Counted from the stretch's first letter, positions 7,929 through 17,045 are shown. The stretch: DNA of 28,509 bases from an uncultured Acetatifactor sp. (GCA_910585615.1 CAJUFO010000057.1:1-28509), one strand, 5' to 3'. Notes: generated by a model from the sequence alone, not told the origin. A program made the numbers and translations.

Positions 7929-8716
7929 ATCCAGTCCGTCCTGACGGCGATCCCCAGCTCCTCCAGCTTCCCGCAGGCCATCTCCACAATCCCGTCATAG
8001 ACCTGTTCCGGGTCGTGGCAGTCGGAGCCTACGTACACCGAAAGCCCTGCCTCCCTTACCTTTTCCCAGAATCTGTCGAGGGGATATTGGTAGCGCTCCC
8101 CCTCCGAGAACTGTTTCTTCCCTCTGCGGAAGCCATTGGCATTGTACTCCAGCGCGAAGCCGTATTTGGCCGCGCCCTCCACGATGATGTCGCAGGCCCT
8201 CTCGCAGTGCGCATCCCAGGGCAGGTCGTTTAAGAAAATCAGGTCGGGATGTGCGGCGTACCTGAAATACCCGGTGCGCATGGCTTCTACGATGTTCGCG
8301 GCGTAGATCTCGTAGTCCCGGGTATCCGGCAGCTGGTAGACATTGATCAGCTCGCCGTTCTCCTTTTCATAGAAGTGCTGGCCCAGCAGCAGATAGTCGC
8401 AGTCCTCCCGGGATAGGAGCTTTTCATAATAGGCCCTGTCTTCCCGGACATACTCGCCCTCGAAGCCCCGGGTGATTGTCAGGCTGTCGCGGTAGGCCTC
8501 ACGGAGGGCAGTAATCTCCCCCAGGTACTCGTCCAGCTCCTGATAGGGCATGCGCAGGCCGAATCGGTCGTCATAAAAGGGCATGTGGTCGGAGAAGCCC
8601 AGCTTCGCTACACCCGCCCTGACGGCTTCTTCCACATATTCCTTTGCGCTTCCTCTGGCATGGCGGCATCTGTCACAATGAGTGTGGTAATTTACACGTT
8701 GGATTGTTTTGGTCAT
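7925..8716 (-). CDS. PHP-domain phosphatase (histidinol-phosphatase-like)
   Basis: The start used is the ATG at 8716, because AAGGAG sits 7 nt upstream (8729-8724); a longer frame reaching 8773 lacks this. The 263-aa protein shows PHP metal-binding motifs: HTH at residues 11-13, FSDHMPF (H44), YAAHPDLI and GSDCHDP near the C-terminus. Families with this layout hydrolyse phosphate monoesters such as histidinol phosphate. No other his gene is present, so a sugar-phosphate or other role in this sugar locus is equally possible. Its stop overlaps the kinase start by 4 nt, making it the first gene of a coupled phosphatase-kinase-regulator operon. Confidence 0.88.
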   Translation of the reverse strand: MTKTIQRVNYHTHCDRCRHARGSAKEYVEEAVRAGVAKLGFSDHMPFYDDRFGLRMPYQELDEYLGEITALREAYRDSLTITRGFEGEYVREDRAYYEKLLSREDCDYLLLGQHFYEKENGELINVYQLPDTRDYEIYAANIVEAMRTGYFRYAAHPDLIFLNDLPWDAHCERACDIIVEGAAKYGFALEYNANGFRRGKKQFSEGERYQYPLDRFWEKVREAGLSVYVGSDCHDPEQVYDGIVEMACGKLEELGIAVRTDWI

Positions 8717-8864
8717 GATCCTTCTCCTTTTTCTGGTCTGGATGCATATAAAGGAGTTTCCGGCCGGGGGCATCCCCGGGCATGTGCCTTGATTCCCGGT
8801 GCCGCACGAGCCTCACGCCCCGTCGGCGCACCCGGAACCGGAGCCCGGCACAATGCCCCGGATG

Positions 8865-8899
8865 GGGATATTATATCATATCCCGTTTTCCCCGCACAA
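8865..8899 (-). promoter_or_regulatory. Promoter of the phosphatase-kinase-regulator operon
   Basis: On the minus strand a perfect TATAAT (8875-8870) is preceded by TG (extended -10). TTGTGC (8899-8894) lies 18 nt upstream as a weak -35. The -10 lies inside an inverted repeat, GGGATAT (8865-8871) and ATATCCC (8878-8884), which could be an operator. The leader to the phosphatase start is about 150 nt and rich in G+C stems. Confidence 0.5.
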
Positions 8900-8916
8900 T
8901 AGGAATGGAACAACCT

Positions 8917-10248
8917 TTATAGATACATCCGCATTTCTCTTTCCAGGAGGGCGTCCGTATGCGTCCTGATGATAATCGGCGTACCGTCATGAGTGAGACG
9001 TCCTTCCGATACGCCCACCAGCTCTTCCGTCAGAAGGTTCTCATAGCTGCCGTCCGCCATGTGGGCGGCTATCTCTCCGGTGTAGCCCTTCAGGCTGAAT
9101 ATCCCCACCACGCACTCCTGTCCCATCTTGCACCACAGATACGCTACGTCCTTGTCGTCATCCCCGAAGCTGCCGTAGATGCCGTCTGCCGTAAGCTCTG
9201 TCCTCTTGATTTTCGCACACCTGGCGATGAAGCCGGAGATGTCCTCCCCGCCTGAGAAATCCGTGGCGTCTTTCTCGAAGATGCTGGGCCTGTGGGAAAG
9301 CATCCTCTCCTGCCCCGCGTATACGAACGCGGTCCCCTTCAACAGGAAGCTTAGGGCCGTCCAGTTCAGGATGGACCGCTTATCCTCCACATGATGGGCG
9401 ATCCTGTCCTGGTCGTGGTTCTCCAGGCAGCGCAGCTTCACGAAATTCTCCGGGTATGTCCCTTCCTGCTTCTCGATCTCGTCCAGGTACAGGGACAGCG
9501 GATGCGCGCCCTTTCCTTTCACATAATGCAGGAAGGAGGGCCAGATATCATAATCATAGCAGATATCGAACACATCGTACAACTGGGAATCCGTGGCGCA
9601 GTACCCTCCCTGGCTGCGGATGAATTTGATGAAATGCTTCTCCGTGGACTCTGCCAGCCAGATGGCCCCGGGCCTGACCTGCTCCACAGCTTCCCGGGCC
9701 TGCCTCCAGAATTCCACGGGGACTCGGGGCGCCACGTCGCAGCGGAAGCCGTCCACCATCTCGGCCCACATCTTCAGGGTGTCGATCTGGTACTGCCACA
9801 GCTCTTCCTTGCCATAGTCCAGATCCGCGATGTCGTTCCAGTCCGGCACCAGAGTCACGGTGTTCCCCTGTGCGTCCCGCTTGAACCAGTCCGGGTGATT
9901 CTCTATCAGCCAGGAATCCGGCGATGTGTGGTTGTACACCACGTCCAGGATGCACTGCATGCCCCTTTTGTGGATTTCGTCCGTGAGGTGCTTAAAGTCC
10001 TCCATGGTGCCCAGGGCCGGATCCACCTTCCGGTAGTCCTTTATGGCGTAGGGGCTCCCGTCCCTGCCCTTCCGGTTCAGGACGCCCGTGGGCTGTATGG
10101 GCATGAACCAGATGATGTCCGTGCCCAGGGCCCGGATGCGGTCCAGGTCCTTCTCCACCGCCGCGAATGTCCCCTCAGTCGTATGGTTCCTGACGAAGAG
10201 GGAATACATCATTTTCTGTCTCAGTTCAATATTGGTATTTGCTGCCAT
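8917..10248 (-). CDS. GH13 alpha-amylase-family glycosidase (cytoplasmic)
   Basis: A 443-aa GH13 enzyme with all four conserved regions: DVVYNHTS (102-109), VDGFRCDVA with nucleophile D171, WLAEST with acid/base E200 and LENHDQ with D279. There is no signal peptide, so it should act on imported oligosaccharides. The C-terminal beta domain is short. Exact specificity (alpha-amylase, maltodextrin glucosidase or a transglycosylase) cannot be assigned by eye. AGAGGT sits 7 nt before the ATG. It follows the sugar-binding lipoprotein gene, but a terminator lies between them, so its level may depend on readthrough or on an unseen promoter. Confidence 0.9.
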   Translation of the reverse strand: MAANTNIELRQKMMYSLFVRNHTTEGTFAAVEKDLDRIRALGTDIIWFMPIQPTGVLNRKGRDGSPYAIKDYRKVDPALGTMEDFKHLTDEIHKRGMQCILDVVYNHTSPDSWLIENHPDWFKRDAQGNTVTLVPDWNDIADLDYGKEELWQYQIDTLKMWAEMVDGFRCDVAPRVPVEFWRQAREAVEQVRPGAIWLAESTEKHFIKFIRSQGGYCATDSQLYDVFDICYDYDIWPSFLHYVKGKGAHPLSLYLDEIEKQEGTYPENFVKLRCLENHDQDRIAHHVEDKRSILNWTALSFLLKGTAFVYAGQERMLSHRPSIFEKDATDFSGGEDISGFIARCAKIKRTELTADGIYGSFGDDDKDVAYLWCKMGQECVVGIFSLKGYTGEIAAHMADGSYENLLTEELVGVSEGRLTHDGTPIIIRTHTDALLEREMRMYL

Positions 10249-10292
10249 TTTCTCTACCTCTTTCCATCATATTCACAACAAAACCCGGATGC

Positions 10293-10326
10293 ACAAAAGC
10301 GGCGGGATGAAACTCCCCGCCGCCTC
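10293..10326 (-). terminator. Terminator between the binding protein and GH13 genes
   Basis: On the minus strand GCGGCGGG (10323-10316) and CCCGCCGC (10306-10299) form a perfect 8-bp GC stem with a 9-nt loop followed by TTTTG. It lies 16 nt after the binding-protein stop. Partial termination here would reduce GH13 expression relative to the transporter. Confidence 0.75.
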
Positions 10327-10338
10327 GTTCCAGATTGC

Positions 10339-12123
10339 TTATTCGTTCACGGCTGCCGTGACTTCGTCCAAGATTTCCTGGCCGCCCTCAGCGTACCACT
10401 TGGTCACGAAGTTGTCGAACTCGTCAATGGGAGCCTGGCCCAGGATGATCTTCGCAAAGGTCTCCTCCTCCAGCTTCTGCAGGTTCGCCCACTTGGTAGC
10501 CATGGTGTCCGTCTGGCCGCTGTAAGCGTTGAAGATCGGCTCATAGCCTTCCTCCACCAGAGGTCTCTCACCTATCATGATGGATACCAGACGGGGGATG
10601 TTGGAAGCCGCAATCTCATTCTCCAGATCCCAGTACTCTATAGAGAAGTCGTCCTTGGGATCCTTCTTCAGCACTTCAATGGCATCCAGGTCGCCCTTCA
10701 GCAGCTTGCGGCCGGTGGTGTCCACGTCTTCCTTCTTCACCTCGCCTAAGTTGAACTTCTTCAGCCACTCGTAGGAATACTCGATTTCGTCAGCATTGTC
10801 GTACACATTGAACAGAGGATATACGCCGGAAGTGGAGGTGTCCGCCACCTTGCCCTCATTGACCCAGCTCTGCTCGTTCTCAATCAGATAGTTGATGATC
10901 TGTATTGCGGCTTCGGGATGCTCATAGCCCTTGCGCACGCATACATACTGCCTTGTAGGATCGGCCATGGGGGAGTAGAACTTCCCGTCCGCTGCCAGAG
11001 GCGCCATATAGGCCATCCACTCCTGGCTGCCGTCCAGAGTCACGCTGTCCACGGTATAGCCGCACCACCAGGGTCCGAAGAAGATGCCGGCCCTGCCTGC
11101 GGTCACAGGCTCAAGTGCATCGTTTCTGACAAAGACTTCGGGATCGATCACGCCGGCTGCGTACATCTCGGCCAGCTTCGCCAGGGCATCCTTGGTCTGA
11201 GGCTCTACGGAGCCATAAGCCACCGTGCCGTCGCCCTTGTCCAGCCAATACTCGGGATAGGAATTATATGCGCCGAAGACGGGATCCAGGCCCCAGCGGT
11301 TTCCGCCTACATTAATCAGCTGGTCGCCGGATGCAGGTCCTACGATACCGATGGTATTGTCGCCGCCAAGCTTCGCTTCCACAAATTTCTGGGCCACCTC
11401 GATGACCTCTTCCACAGACCTGGGAACCTCCAGCTCCAGCTCATCCAGCCAGTCCTGACGAATCCACATGATATTCACGCCGCCTGCAGTGATTTCCGGA
11501 GCGGGGATCGCGTACATCTCCCCATTGTAGGAAATGGCATCCATCAGGGCGTCTCCGCCGGAACGGACATACTGCTTGAGCTGATCGGAAGCATACTCCT
11601 CAAAGACATCGGTAAGAGGCTGTATCTGGTCGTATTTCAGCATGGCAAGATACTGGGTCTGCCCTACGTTCACGGCATCCGGAATGGTATTGGACGCGAT
11701 GCAGAGATTGATCTTCTGGCCGAAGTCGGAGCTGGCGCAGATCCAGTCATACTGTACATCAATGTTCAAGTCTTCCTTCAGCCACTGGACATAACGGCTG
11801 TTCTCCACGGATTCACCCTCCGCAAAGGTGGTGTTGGGATCCAGGCCATGACCCATCTTAATGGTAACGGTCTCCTCAAAGGGCTGCAGAGCCTTGGAAC
11901 CGCCGGCAGCTGCCTGGCCGCCCTCCTCGGATTCCTCTCCGGCATCCTCCCCGCCATCGGATTCCTCTCCGCCGGCCTCGGACTCTTCACCGGACTCCTG
12001 GGGAGCCGCGGAAGACTCTTCACTGGATTCCGGCGCGCTGCTGCTGTCTCCGCCGCCGCATGCAGTCATGCCCAATGCCAGGCTGCCGACTAACATGAGT
12101 GAAACAAGCTTCTTCAATTTCAT
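10339..12123 (-). CDS. Extracellular sugar-binding lipoprotein of an ABC importer (LplA type)
   Basis: A 594-aa solute-binding protein. Residues 1-22 are a lipoprotein signal with lipobox LGMTAC (C22), so it should be tethered to the outer face of the membrane. A Ser/Glu/Gly-rich linker (about 25-75) follows, then the binding-protein fold with extracellular solute-binding family 1 features. Length and companions match the LplA/YtcQ group, which serve large oligosaccharides. AGGAGG lies 8 nt before the ATG. It is third in the importer operon after two permeases. No ATPase gene is present, which is usual because this class shares an MsmX-like ATPase encoded elsewhere. Confidence 0.92.
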   Translation of the reverse strand: MKLKKLVSLMLVGSLALGMTACGGGDSSSAPESSEESSAAPQESGEESEAGGEESDGGEDAGEESEEGGQAAAGGSKALQPFEETVTIKMGHGLDPNTTFAEGESVENSRYVQWLKEDLNIDVQYDWICASSDFGQKINLCIASNTIPDAVNVGQTQYLAMLKYDQIQPLTDVFEEYASDQLKQYVRSGGDALMDAISYNGEMYAIPAPEITAGGVNIMWIRQDWLDELELEVPRSVEEVIEVAQKFVEAKLGGDNTIGIVGPASGDQLINVGGNRWGLDPVFGAYNSYPEYWLDKGDGTVAYGSVEPQTKDALAKLAEMYAAGVIDPEVFVRNDALEPVTAGRAGIFFGPWWCGYTVDSVTLDGSQEWMAYMAPLAADGKFYSPMADPTRQYVCVRKGYEHPEAAIQIINYLIENEQSWVNEGKVADTSTSGVYPLFNVYDNADEIEYSYEWLKKFNLGEVKKEDVDTTGRKLLKGDLDAIEVLKKDPKDDFSIEYWDLENEIAASNIPRLVSIMIGERPLVEEGYEPIFNAYSGQTDTMATKWANLQKLEEETFAKIILGQAPIDEFDNFVTKWYAEGGQEILDEVTAAVNE

Positions 12124-12178
12124 AATACTTCCCTCCTAATTTTATTTGTATTTTCGTTGGGATTCTATGTAAGGGCAA

Positions 12179-13066
12179 TCATCCCTTCACGGATCCCAAA
12201 GTAATACCTTTGACGAAATACTTCTGCAGGAACGGATACACAATCAGCACGGGCACCATGGCGATGAAAATCTTCGCCGCGTCCAGGGACTGGTTGTTCA
12301 GCTTGGAAGCAGCCGCGATCTGTTCCACGTTCATGGTGGAATAGTCCAGGGTCACCACCATCTGCTGGATGTAGGTCTGCAGGGGATAGCTGGCCTCCTT
12401 GGTGCTCAGCACCAGGCCCTGGAAGAACTCGTTCCAGTAGCCCACGATGGTGAACAGGGTAATGGTGGCGATGCTGGGCTTGGCCAGAGGGATATAGATG
12501 GAAGCCCATATCCTCCAGGGGCCGGCCCCGTCCACCAGCGCCGCCTCCTCCAGCTCGGAGGGGAGGTTCTTGAAAAAGTTCATGGCCAGTATCACATTGT
12601 ACACCGGAAGCCCGCCTGCCAGCACCAGGCCCCAGATATTGTCGATCAGCTTGTAGTTGCGCATGGTCAGGTACCAGGGCACCGTACCGCCGTTGAACAA
12701 CATGCAGAAGATCAGGAGCCACATGAACATGTTGCGCTTGGGGAACTGGGCCTTTGTCCTGGAAAGGGGGTAGGCCGCCATCAGGATGCAGCCCAGGCTC
12801 ACCACGGTTCCCAGCACCACCCTGCAGATGGAGTTCCAGAAGGCCTGGAAGAAAGCGCCCTCGCCTACGATCTTCTTGTAAGAGTCCACATTGAAGCCCA
12901 CGGGCCAGAAGGATACCAGTCCGGCATTCACCGCGTCCTTGGAGCTCAGGGATACGCAGAGCACGTACCACAGGGGCAGGAGGCAGAGCAGGCCGATGAT
13001 CACCAGTACAATGACATTTATCACATCAAATATTTTCGATCCTACGGAATTATCTTTTATATTCAT
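12179..13066 (-). CDS. Carbohydrate ABC transporter permease (LplC/YtcP type)
   Basis: A 295-aa integral membrane protein with about six hydrophobic segments. The cytoplasmic EAA loop that docks the ATPase is clear: ELEEAALVDGAGPWRIW followed by IYIPLAKP. AGGAGG is 5 nt before the ATG. It lies 30 nt after the other permease and 55 nt before the binding protein, as expected for one operon. Substrate is not readable from sequence; uronic-acid-bearing or alpha-gluco-oligosaccharides are suggested by the neighbours. Confidence 0.93.
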   Translation of the reverse strand: MNIKDNSVGSKIFDVINVIVLVIIGLLCLLPLWYVLCVSLSSKDAVNAGLVSFWPVGFNVDSYKKIVGEGAFFQAFWNSICRVVLGTVVSLGCILMAAYPLSRTKAQFPKRNMFMWLLIFCMLFNGGTVPWYLTMRNYKLIDNIWGLVLAGGLPVYNVILAMNFFKNLPSELEEAALVDGAGPWRIWASIYIPLAKPSIATITLFTIVGYWNEFFQGLVLSTKEASYPLQTYIQQMVVTLDYSTMNVEQIAAASKLNNQSLDAAKIFIAMVPVLIVYPFLQKYFVKGITLGSVKG

Positions 13067-13096
13067 AGCGCCCTCCTATTCCAGTTCCGCTCATTT

Positions 13097-13987
13097 TTAG
13101 AATAATTTATATCCCGCGAACTTGTCGGCCATCCAGTATCCCAGCGTGATCAGCACGAAGCTCACGACCGACTTCAGCAGACCTACCGCGGTAGCCAGGG
13201 AGAACTGCAGGTTCACAAGACCGGCTCTGTACACCCAGGTGTCCAGGATGTCGCCCGTGGAGTACACCAGCGGATTGTACAGGTTGAAAATCTGGTCGAA
13301 GCCCGCGTTCAGCACATTGCCCAGGGACAGAATCGCCAGCAGGGCCACTGTCATCTTGATGCCCGGCAGGGTGATGTGCCAGATTCTCCTGAAGCGCCCG
13401 GCGCCGTCCACCGCCGCCGCCTCGTACAGCTCAGGGGCGATTCCCAGCATGGTGGCCAGATAGATGATTGCGTTATAACCGAAGTTCTTCCAGATATCCG
13501 TTCCGATTACCAGGGGCCGGAACATGTTCTCCATACCGAAGAAGTTCACGCTGTCCCCGCCAAAGAAGTTGATCACCGAGTTGATGGGGCCCACATAGCC
13601 GAAGATGTTCAGCACGATCTTGGCCAGGATGACCCATGACAGGAAATAGGGAAGATATACGATTGTCTGGATAGGCCTGTACAGTTTCTGGATGCACAGC
13701 TCATTCAGCAGGATTGCGAACACCAGCGGTACAATCAGGTTCGCGATAATCTTGCCCAGCGCGATCACGATGGTATTGACCATGACCTGTCTGATGTCAC
13801 TCATCTGGAACATGTACTCGAAGTTTGCGAATCCCACGAACGGCGACTTCCACATGCCCAGCCCGGGATTGAAATCCTCGAACGCCATCACGATGCCCAC
13901 CATGGGCACAATGTTGAAAAGCACCAGCCAGATAATTGCCGGTATCAGCATTATGTAATAATGCTTCAGGAACTTTTTGTTGAACAT
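13097..13987 (-). CDS. Carbohydrate ABC transporter permease (LplB type)
   Basis: The open frame reaches 14104, but the start chosen is the ATG at 13987. It has AAGGAGG 8 nt upstream, and the encoded MFNKKFLKHYYIMLIP is the usual beginning of this family. The protein is 296 aa with about six membrane segments and the EAA loop ELYEAAAVDGAGRFRRIW before ITLPG. It is the first gene of the importer operon, downstream of a candidate promoter and cre-like site. Confidence 0.93.
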   Translation of the reverse strand: MFNKKFLKHYYIMLIPAIIWLVLFNIVPMVGIVMAFEDFNPGLGMWKSPFVGFANFEYMFQMSDIRQVMVNTIVIALGKIIANLIVPLVFAILLNELCIQKLYRPIQTIVYLPYFLSWVILAKIVLNIFGYVGPINSVINFFGGDSVNFFGMENMFRPLVIGTDIWKNFGYNAIIYLATMLGIAPELYEAAAVDGAGRFRRIWHITLPGIKMTVALLAILSLGNVLNAGFDQIFNLYNPLVYSTGDILDTWVYRAGLVNLQFSLATAVGLLKSVVSFVLITLGYWMADKFAGYKLF

Positions 13988-14037
13988 ATTCCCGCCCTCC
14001 TTCAAGTTTATGAAGTTTTTATTTGTTGATAATGCAG

Positions 14038-14066
14038 ATTTTATCATTTTTACCAAACGCTTTCTA
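14038..14066 (-). promoter_or_regulatory. Candidate importer promoter with cre-like operator
   Basis: On the minus strand TAGAAA (14066-14061) and TAAAAT (14043-14038) are 17 nt apart, and the -10 is preceded by TGA (extended -10). Overlapping the -35 is AGAAAGCGTTTGGT (14065-14052), which matches the AAAGCGTTT core of catabolite-responsive and LacI-family operators. CcpA-type repression of the importer when preferred sugars are present is a reasonable inference. The untranslated leader would be about 45 nt. Confidence 0.4.
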
Positions 14067-14079
14067 TGTGATATTGTCA

Positions 14080-14140
14080 AAAAATAAAAGTGATCCATTT
14101 CCAATTTCGACTGCTTTTATCGGAAATATGATCACTTTTA
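14080..14140 (-). terminator. Terminator after the GH88 gene
   Basis: TAAAAGTGATC (14085-14095) and GATCACTTTTA (14130-14140) are a perfect 11-bp inverted repeat. An inner ATTTCC/GGAAAT pair (14097-14102 and 14122-14127) extends the stem. On the minus strand the second arm runs directly into TTTTATTTTTT, giving a strong U-tract. It separates the GH88 gene from the importer promoter. Confidence 0.7.
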
Positions 14141-14208
14141 AGTCAGTTTTGTAAAATTTGTTATTTTTGAAGAGAACATTTTTCATGCCGCTTTGGCAAT
14201 ATGCTGTC

Positions 14209-15342
14209 CTACCAGATGAAAAGCTCCCTGCCGTTCAGCTTCATCAGCGCCTCCAGGAAATAGTAGTCTCCGTAGATGATGGAGAACTCATGCTCCTGGT
14301 CGTGGTAGGCCGCGGTGCATTTCTCCAGGAGATTGTCCTCCTCCTCGTTCCAGCGCACCCGCTCCTCCGCCAGGGCCCCCAGCATCTTCAGGGCCGCTGA
14401 CAGGTAGATCCTGCTCTGGCGGCCTTCCTTCAGCTTGGCCAGCTCTATCAGGCCGCAGGAGGCGATGGCAGCCGCCGTGGAATCCTCCAGCGCCACGTCC
14501 ACAGGCTGGCGGAAGTCCACGGGGATGAAGCCGCTCTCCGGGATGTTGGCGATGAAGTAATTCGCCACACGCTCGGCGGTGGCCAGGTAGGCCGGATCCT
14601 TGGCGTGCAGGTGGCTTAATGTAAAGCCGTACAGCGCCCAGCTCTGGCCTCTGGTCCAGGAGGAGCCTTCCCCGAAGCCCTGGCCGCCGTAGCTTTTCAC
14701 CATTTCGCCGGTCTCTAAGTCGAACTCCACGATGTGGTTGGAGGAGCCGTCCCCCCGGATGAAGCTCTTGCCTGCCGTATCGGCATGGCTCACGGCTATC
14801 TGGGAGAACCTGGGGTCTCCGGTCTCCTCGCTGGCCCAGTACAAAAGCGGCAGGTTCATCATGCAGTCGATGATGGCCCATCCCCTGTGGTCGTCCGGCC
14901 CCCAGTCGTTCCAGGCCCGGATGAAGTTCCCCCGGTTGTTGAAGCGCCCGGCCAGGTTCCCGGCGGCCAGCAGGCCTCTGTTCCGGGAGGCGGGATTCTT
15001 GGTCACGCGGTAATCCGCAACGGCCGTGGGGAGCCACCGGAAGCCGTTGTCGTGGTCGAGCCTGTTGATGTCCATCAGGCAGGCGTCCAGCTTCCGCTCG
15101 TTGTCCTCGGCAATCTCCTTGTAAAGTTCCTTTCCGGTCAGGGCGTACATCTGCCACATCATGCCGCCCCAGAAGCCGTTGGTCCACCAGCCGATCTCCT
15201 CCCCGGACTTGTCGTCATGGACGCCGTGGAGGGTGGTGTAGGGGATTTTGTCCTTTGACCGCTCTGCCACTCTCTCCAGCTTGTGGGCCACCCTGTCCAG
15301 GGTCTCCTGGGCCCATGCCTGTTCTTTTTTGTTTAGCTGCAT
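14209..15342 (-). CDS. Unsaturated glucuronyl hydrolase (GH88)
   Basis: This 377-aa enzyme removes the 4,5-unsaturated uronic acid left at the non-reducing end by polysaccharide lyases. Two catalytic Asp candidates are D98 in RLDHDNGFRW and D159 in AIIDCMMNLPLLYWAS. Their 61-residue spacing equals that of Asp88 and Asp149 in the Bacillus enzyme, as I recall it. There is no signal peptide, so it acts on imported disaccharides or oligosaccharides. GGAG lies 8 nt before the ATG. The nearby LplABC-type importer probably brings in its substrate, such as glycosaminoglycan or pectin fragments made by lyases encoded elsewhere. Confidence 0.93.
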   Translation of the reverse strand: MQLNKKEQAWAQETLDRVAHKLERVAERSKDKIPYTTLHGVHDDKSGEEIGWWTNGFWGGMMWQMYALTGKELYKEIAEDNERKLDACLMDINRLDHDNGFRWLPTAVADYRVTKNPASRNRGLLAAGNLAGRFNNRGNFIRAWNDWGPDDHRGWAIIDCMMNLPLLYWASEETGDPRFSQIAVSHADTAGKSFIRGDGSSNHIVEFDLETGEMVKSYGGQGFGEGSSWTRGQSWALYGFTLSHLHAKDPAYLATAERVANYFIANIPESGFIPVDFRQPVDVALEDSTAAAIASCGLIELAKLKEGRQSRIYLSAALKMLGALAEERVRWNEEEDNLLEKCTAAYHDQEHEFSIIYGDYYFLEALMKLNGRELFIW

Positions 15343-15411
15343 TGTTTCCTCTCCTTTCCTAATATCAAAGATACCTATCCAGCCACTGCCAGCGCTGTCA
15401 TAACAGCATCT

Positions 15412-17008
15412 TCAGACCACCGCCTCGACAATCGTCCTGCCTTCCATCAGAAGCTTTTGCACGCCTGTCTTCTTATTTTTATTGAAATTGAAACTGACCA
15501 TATAACCCTTAGTCAGATGATAATCGTCCAGATAGCCAATCAACTGCCGTTCCCCACGACTGTTGTACTCATTCCCCCGCCAAATTTTCATCTCACAGAC
15601 ATACTGCTCCCCCCGGTAATCAATGATGATGTCCGTCCGCCTCATGTCGCGGGTTCTGGCTTCCACGTAGTAATTGCCCACCCCATTGATGATGGGCTTT
15701 AAGTAGAGCAGGAAAAACCGTCTGCCATTTTCCTCTAGAAACGACTCCTGCGCATCCGAGTAGATGTCTGTAAAGGATTCCACGAAGCGTTCCAACACCA
15801 GCTCCATATCCAGATGGCCATCGCAGACAAAACGGTTCCGGTCTTCCTCAGCGGCTCTGTAGATTGTGCTGTTCAGCATCTCCTCCGACAGAAACAGATT
15901 ATAGAGCCTGGTCTCAAAAATCCGGTTTGCTATCGCTACCGCCCCATCGTGGCTTTTTATCATCCCAAACATTCTCCCGATATCCAATACACGGTTGTCC
16001 GTATTGAAGACAAATTTCTCGCCCCTGAACAGGATTGCATAGAAAGTACGCTTCAGCTCCGGGAAATCCTCCAGCTTCTTCACCATATCGTCAAACAGCG
16101 GATTGGACTCAGCCAGCAGTTCTTTGACGGCCTCCGTCACGCCGTTCTTCGTCCATGCGGAGCATCTGTCTGGAAAGCCCTCTTTTCCCGGAACGACCAT
16201 ATCCATAAGCTCGCATAAGCGCGACACCAGAAACGGATAACCGGAGGTGTAATCATGGAGCAGGCCTGCTATCAGCGGAATGTCCATGCCAACATGATGA
16301 TTCCCCTCATACTCCGCCAGCATCCCCGCGATGTCCTCTGCCGAAAAGCTCATATCCAGAGCCAGATTAGCCGCGATGTTCCAGGGACTGTTGTACTGAT
16401 GCTCTGAATCCTGCCGTATCCTCAGCTTCAGGTTCCGGACATCATAGACTCCTGCCAGGATGACAGACTGGAAAGTAGGCTGCTTCTTCCTGGCCAGGAA
16501 CTTTTTCCGAAGCAGTCCCAGAAAGGTGATGAAAATTCCATGGTTGCCCGCCTGATCCACCTCGTCCACCATCAGCACCACCGGGCGGTCTGCCTCGCCG
16601 CACAGCCTGGAGATAAAGCCGGACAGCTTCATCATGCTGTATCCCTGCGGAATCTCTTCGTTCAGCTCCCGGCATTCCCCCCCGAACCGCTTCGGAGATG
16701 CCCTCCACGCCCTCATAGCAAAGGACATCATTCAAAAGCCCTAAAAAAGTCTGGCAGAAAACCTCCTCAGAACGGCACAGTTCATCCCCTATGCCCTCGA
16801 AGCTGATGGAAAAGACGCTATAATGTCCCGACAGCTTTTCGGCCAGCAGATTCATCATTGTCGTCTTTCCGTACTGTCTTCCTCTGTTTATAGTGAAATA
16901 CTGTCCTTTGTCAACCATCTGTACGATTTTCCGCAGACGGCTGTCCATAATGACCATGTAATGCTCCTCCGGATAACATATACCTGCCGTATTAAAGCAT
17001 TTCTCCAT
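15412..17008 (-). pseudogene. AAA-ATPase-like / PD-(D/E)XK nuclease protein, frameshifted
   Basis: Two overlapping frames together make one family member. The upstream part starts at the ATG at 17008 (weak GAGGG 7 nt before it) and carries a Walker A-like INRGRQYGKTT. The downstream part carries a Walker B-like VVLMVDEVDQ and ends with a PD-(D/E)XK-type core, TDIIIDY then YVCEMKIW. The break is at a run of seven G on the minus strand (16683-16677). Removing one G joins AVRG to GECRELNEEIPQ and gives a clean 531-aa protein. This matches the AAA-ATPase_like plus DUF1703 (PDDEXK_9) family, which is common in Clostridia and of unclear function. As written, translation would end at 16442 after about 188 residues. 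It may be inactive, phase-variable or a sequencing error. Confidence 0.85.
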
Positions 17009-17045
17009 ATTCTTGCCCTCACCAGCCACTCCGTGACTACATCTT

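Noticed and set aside
14075..14080. TTGACA as the importer -35
   Set aside because: The hexamer is perfect, but no acceptable -10 lies 16-18 nt downstream; the extended -10 at 14038-14046 is too far from it.
13988..14104. N-terminal extension of the first permease
   Set aside because: The extra 39 residues would overlap the promoter and terminator signals, and the ATG at 13987 has an ideal ribosome site and the expected family start.
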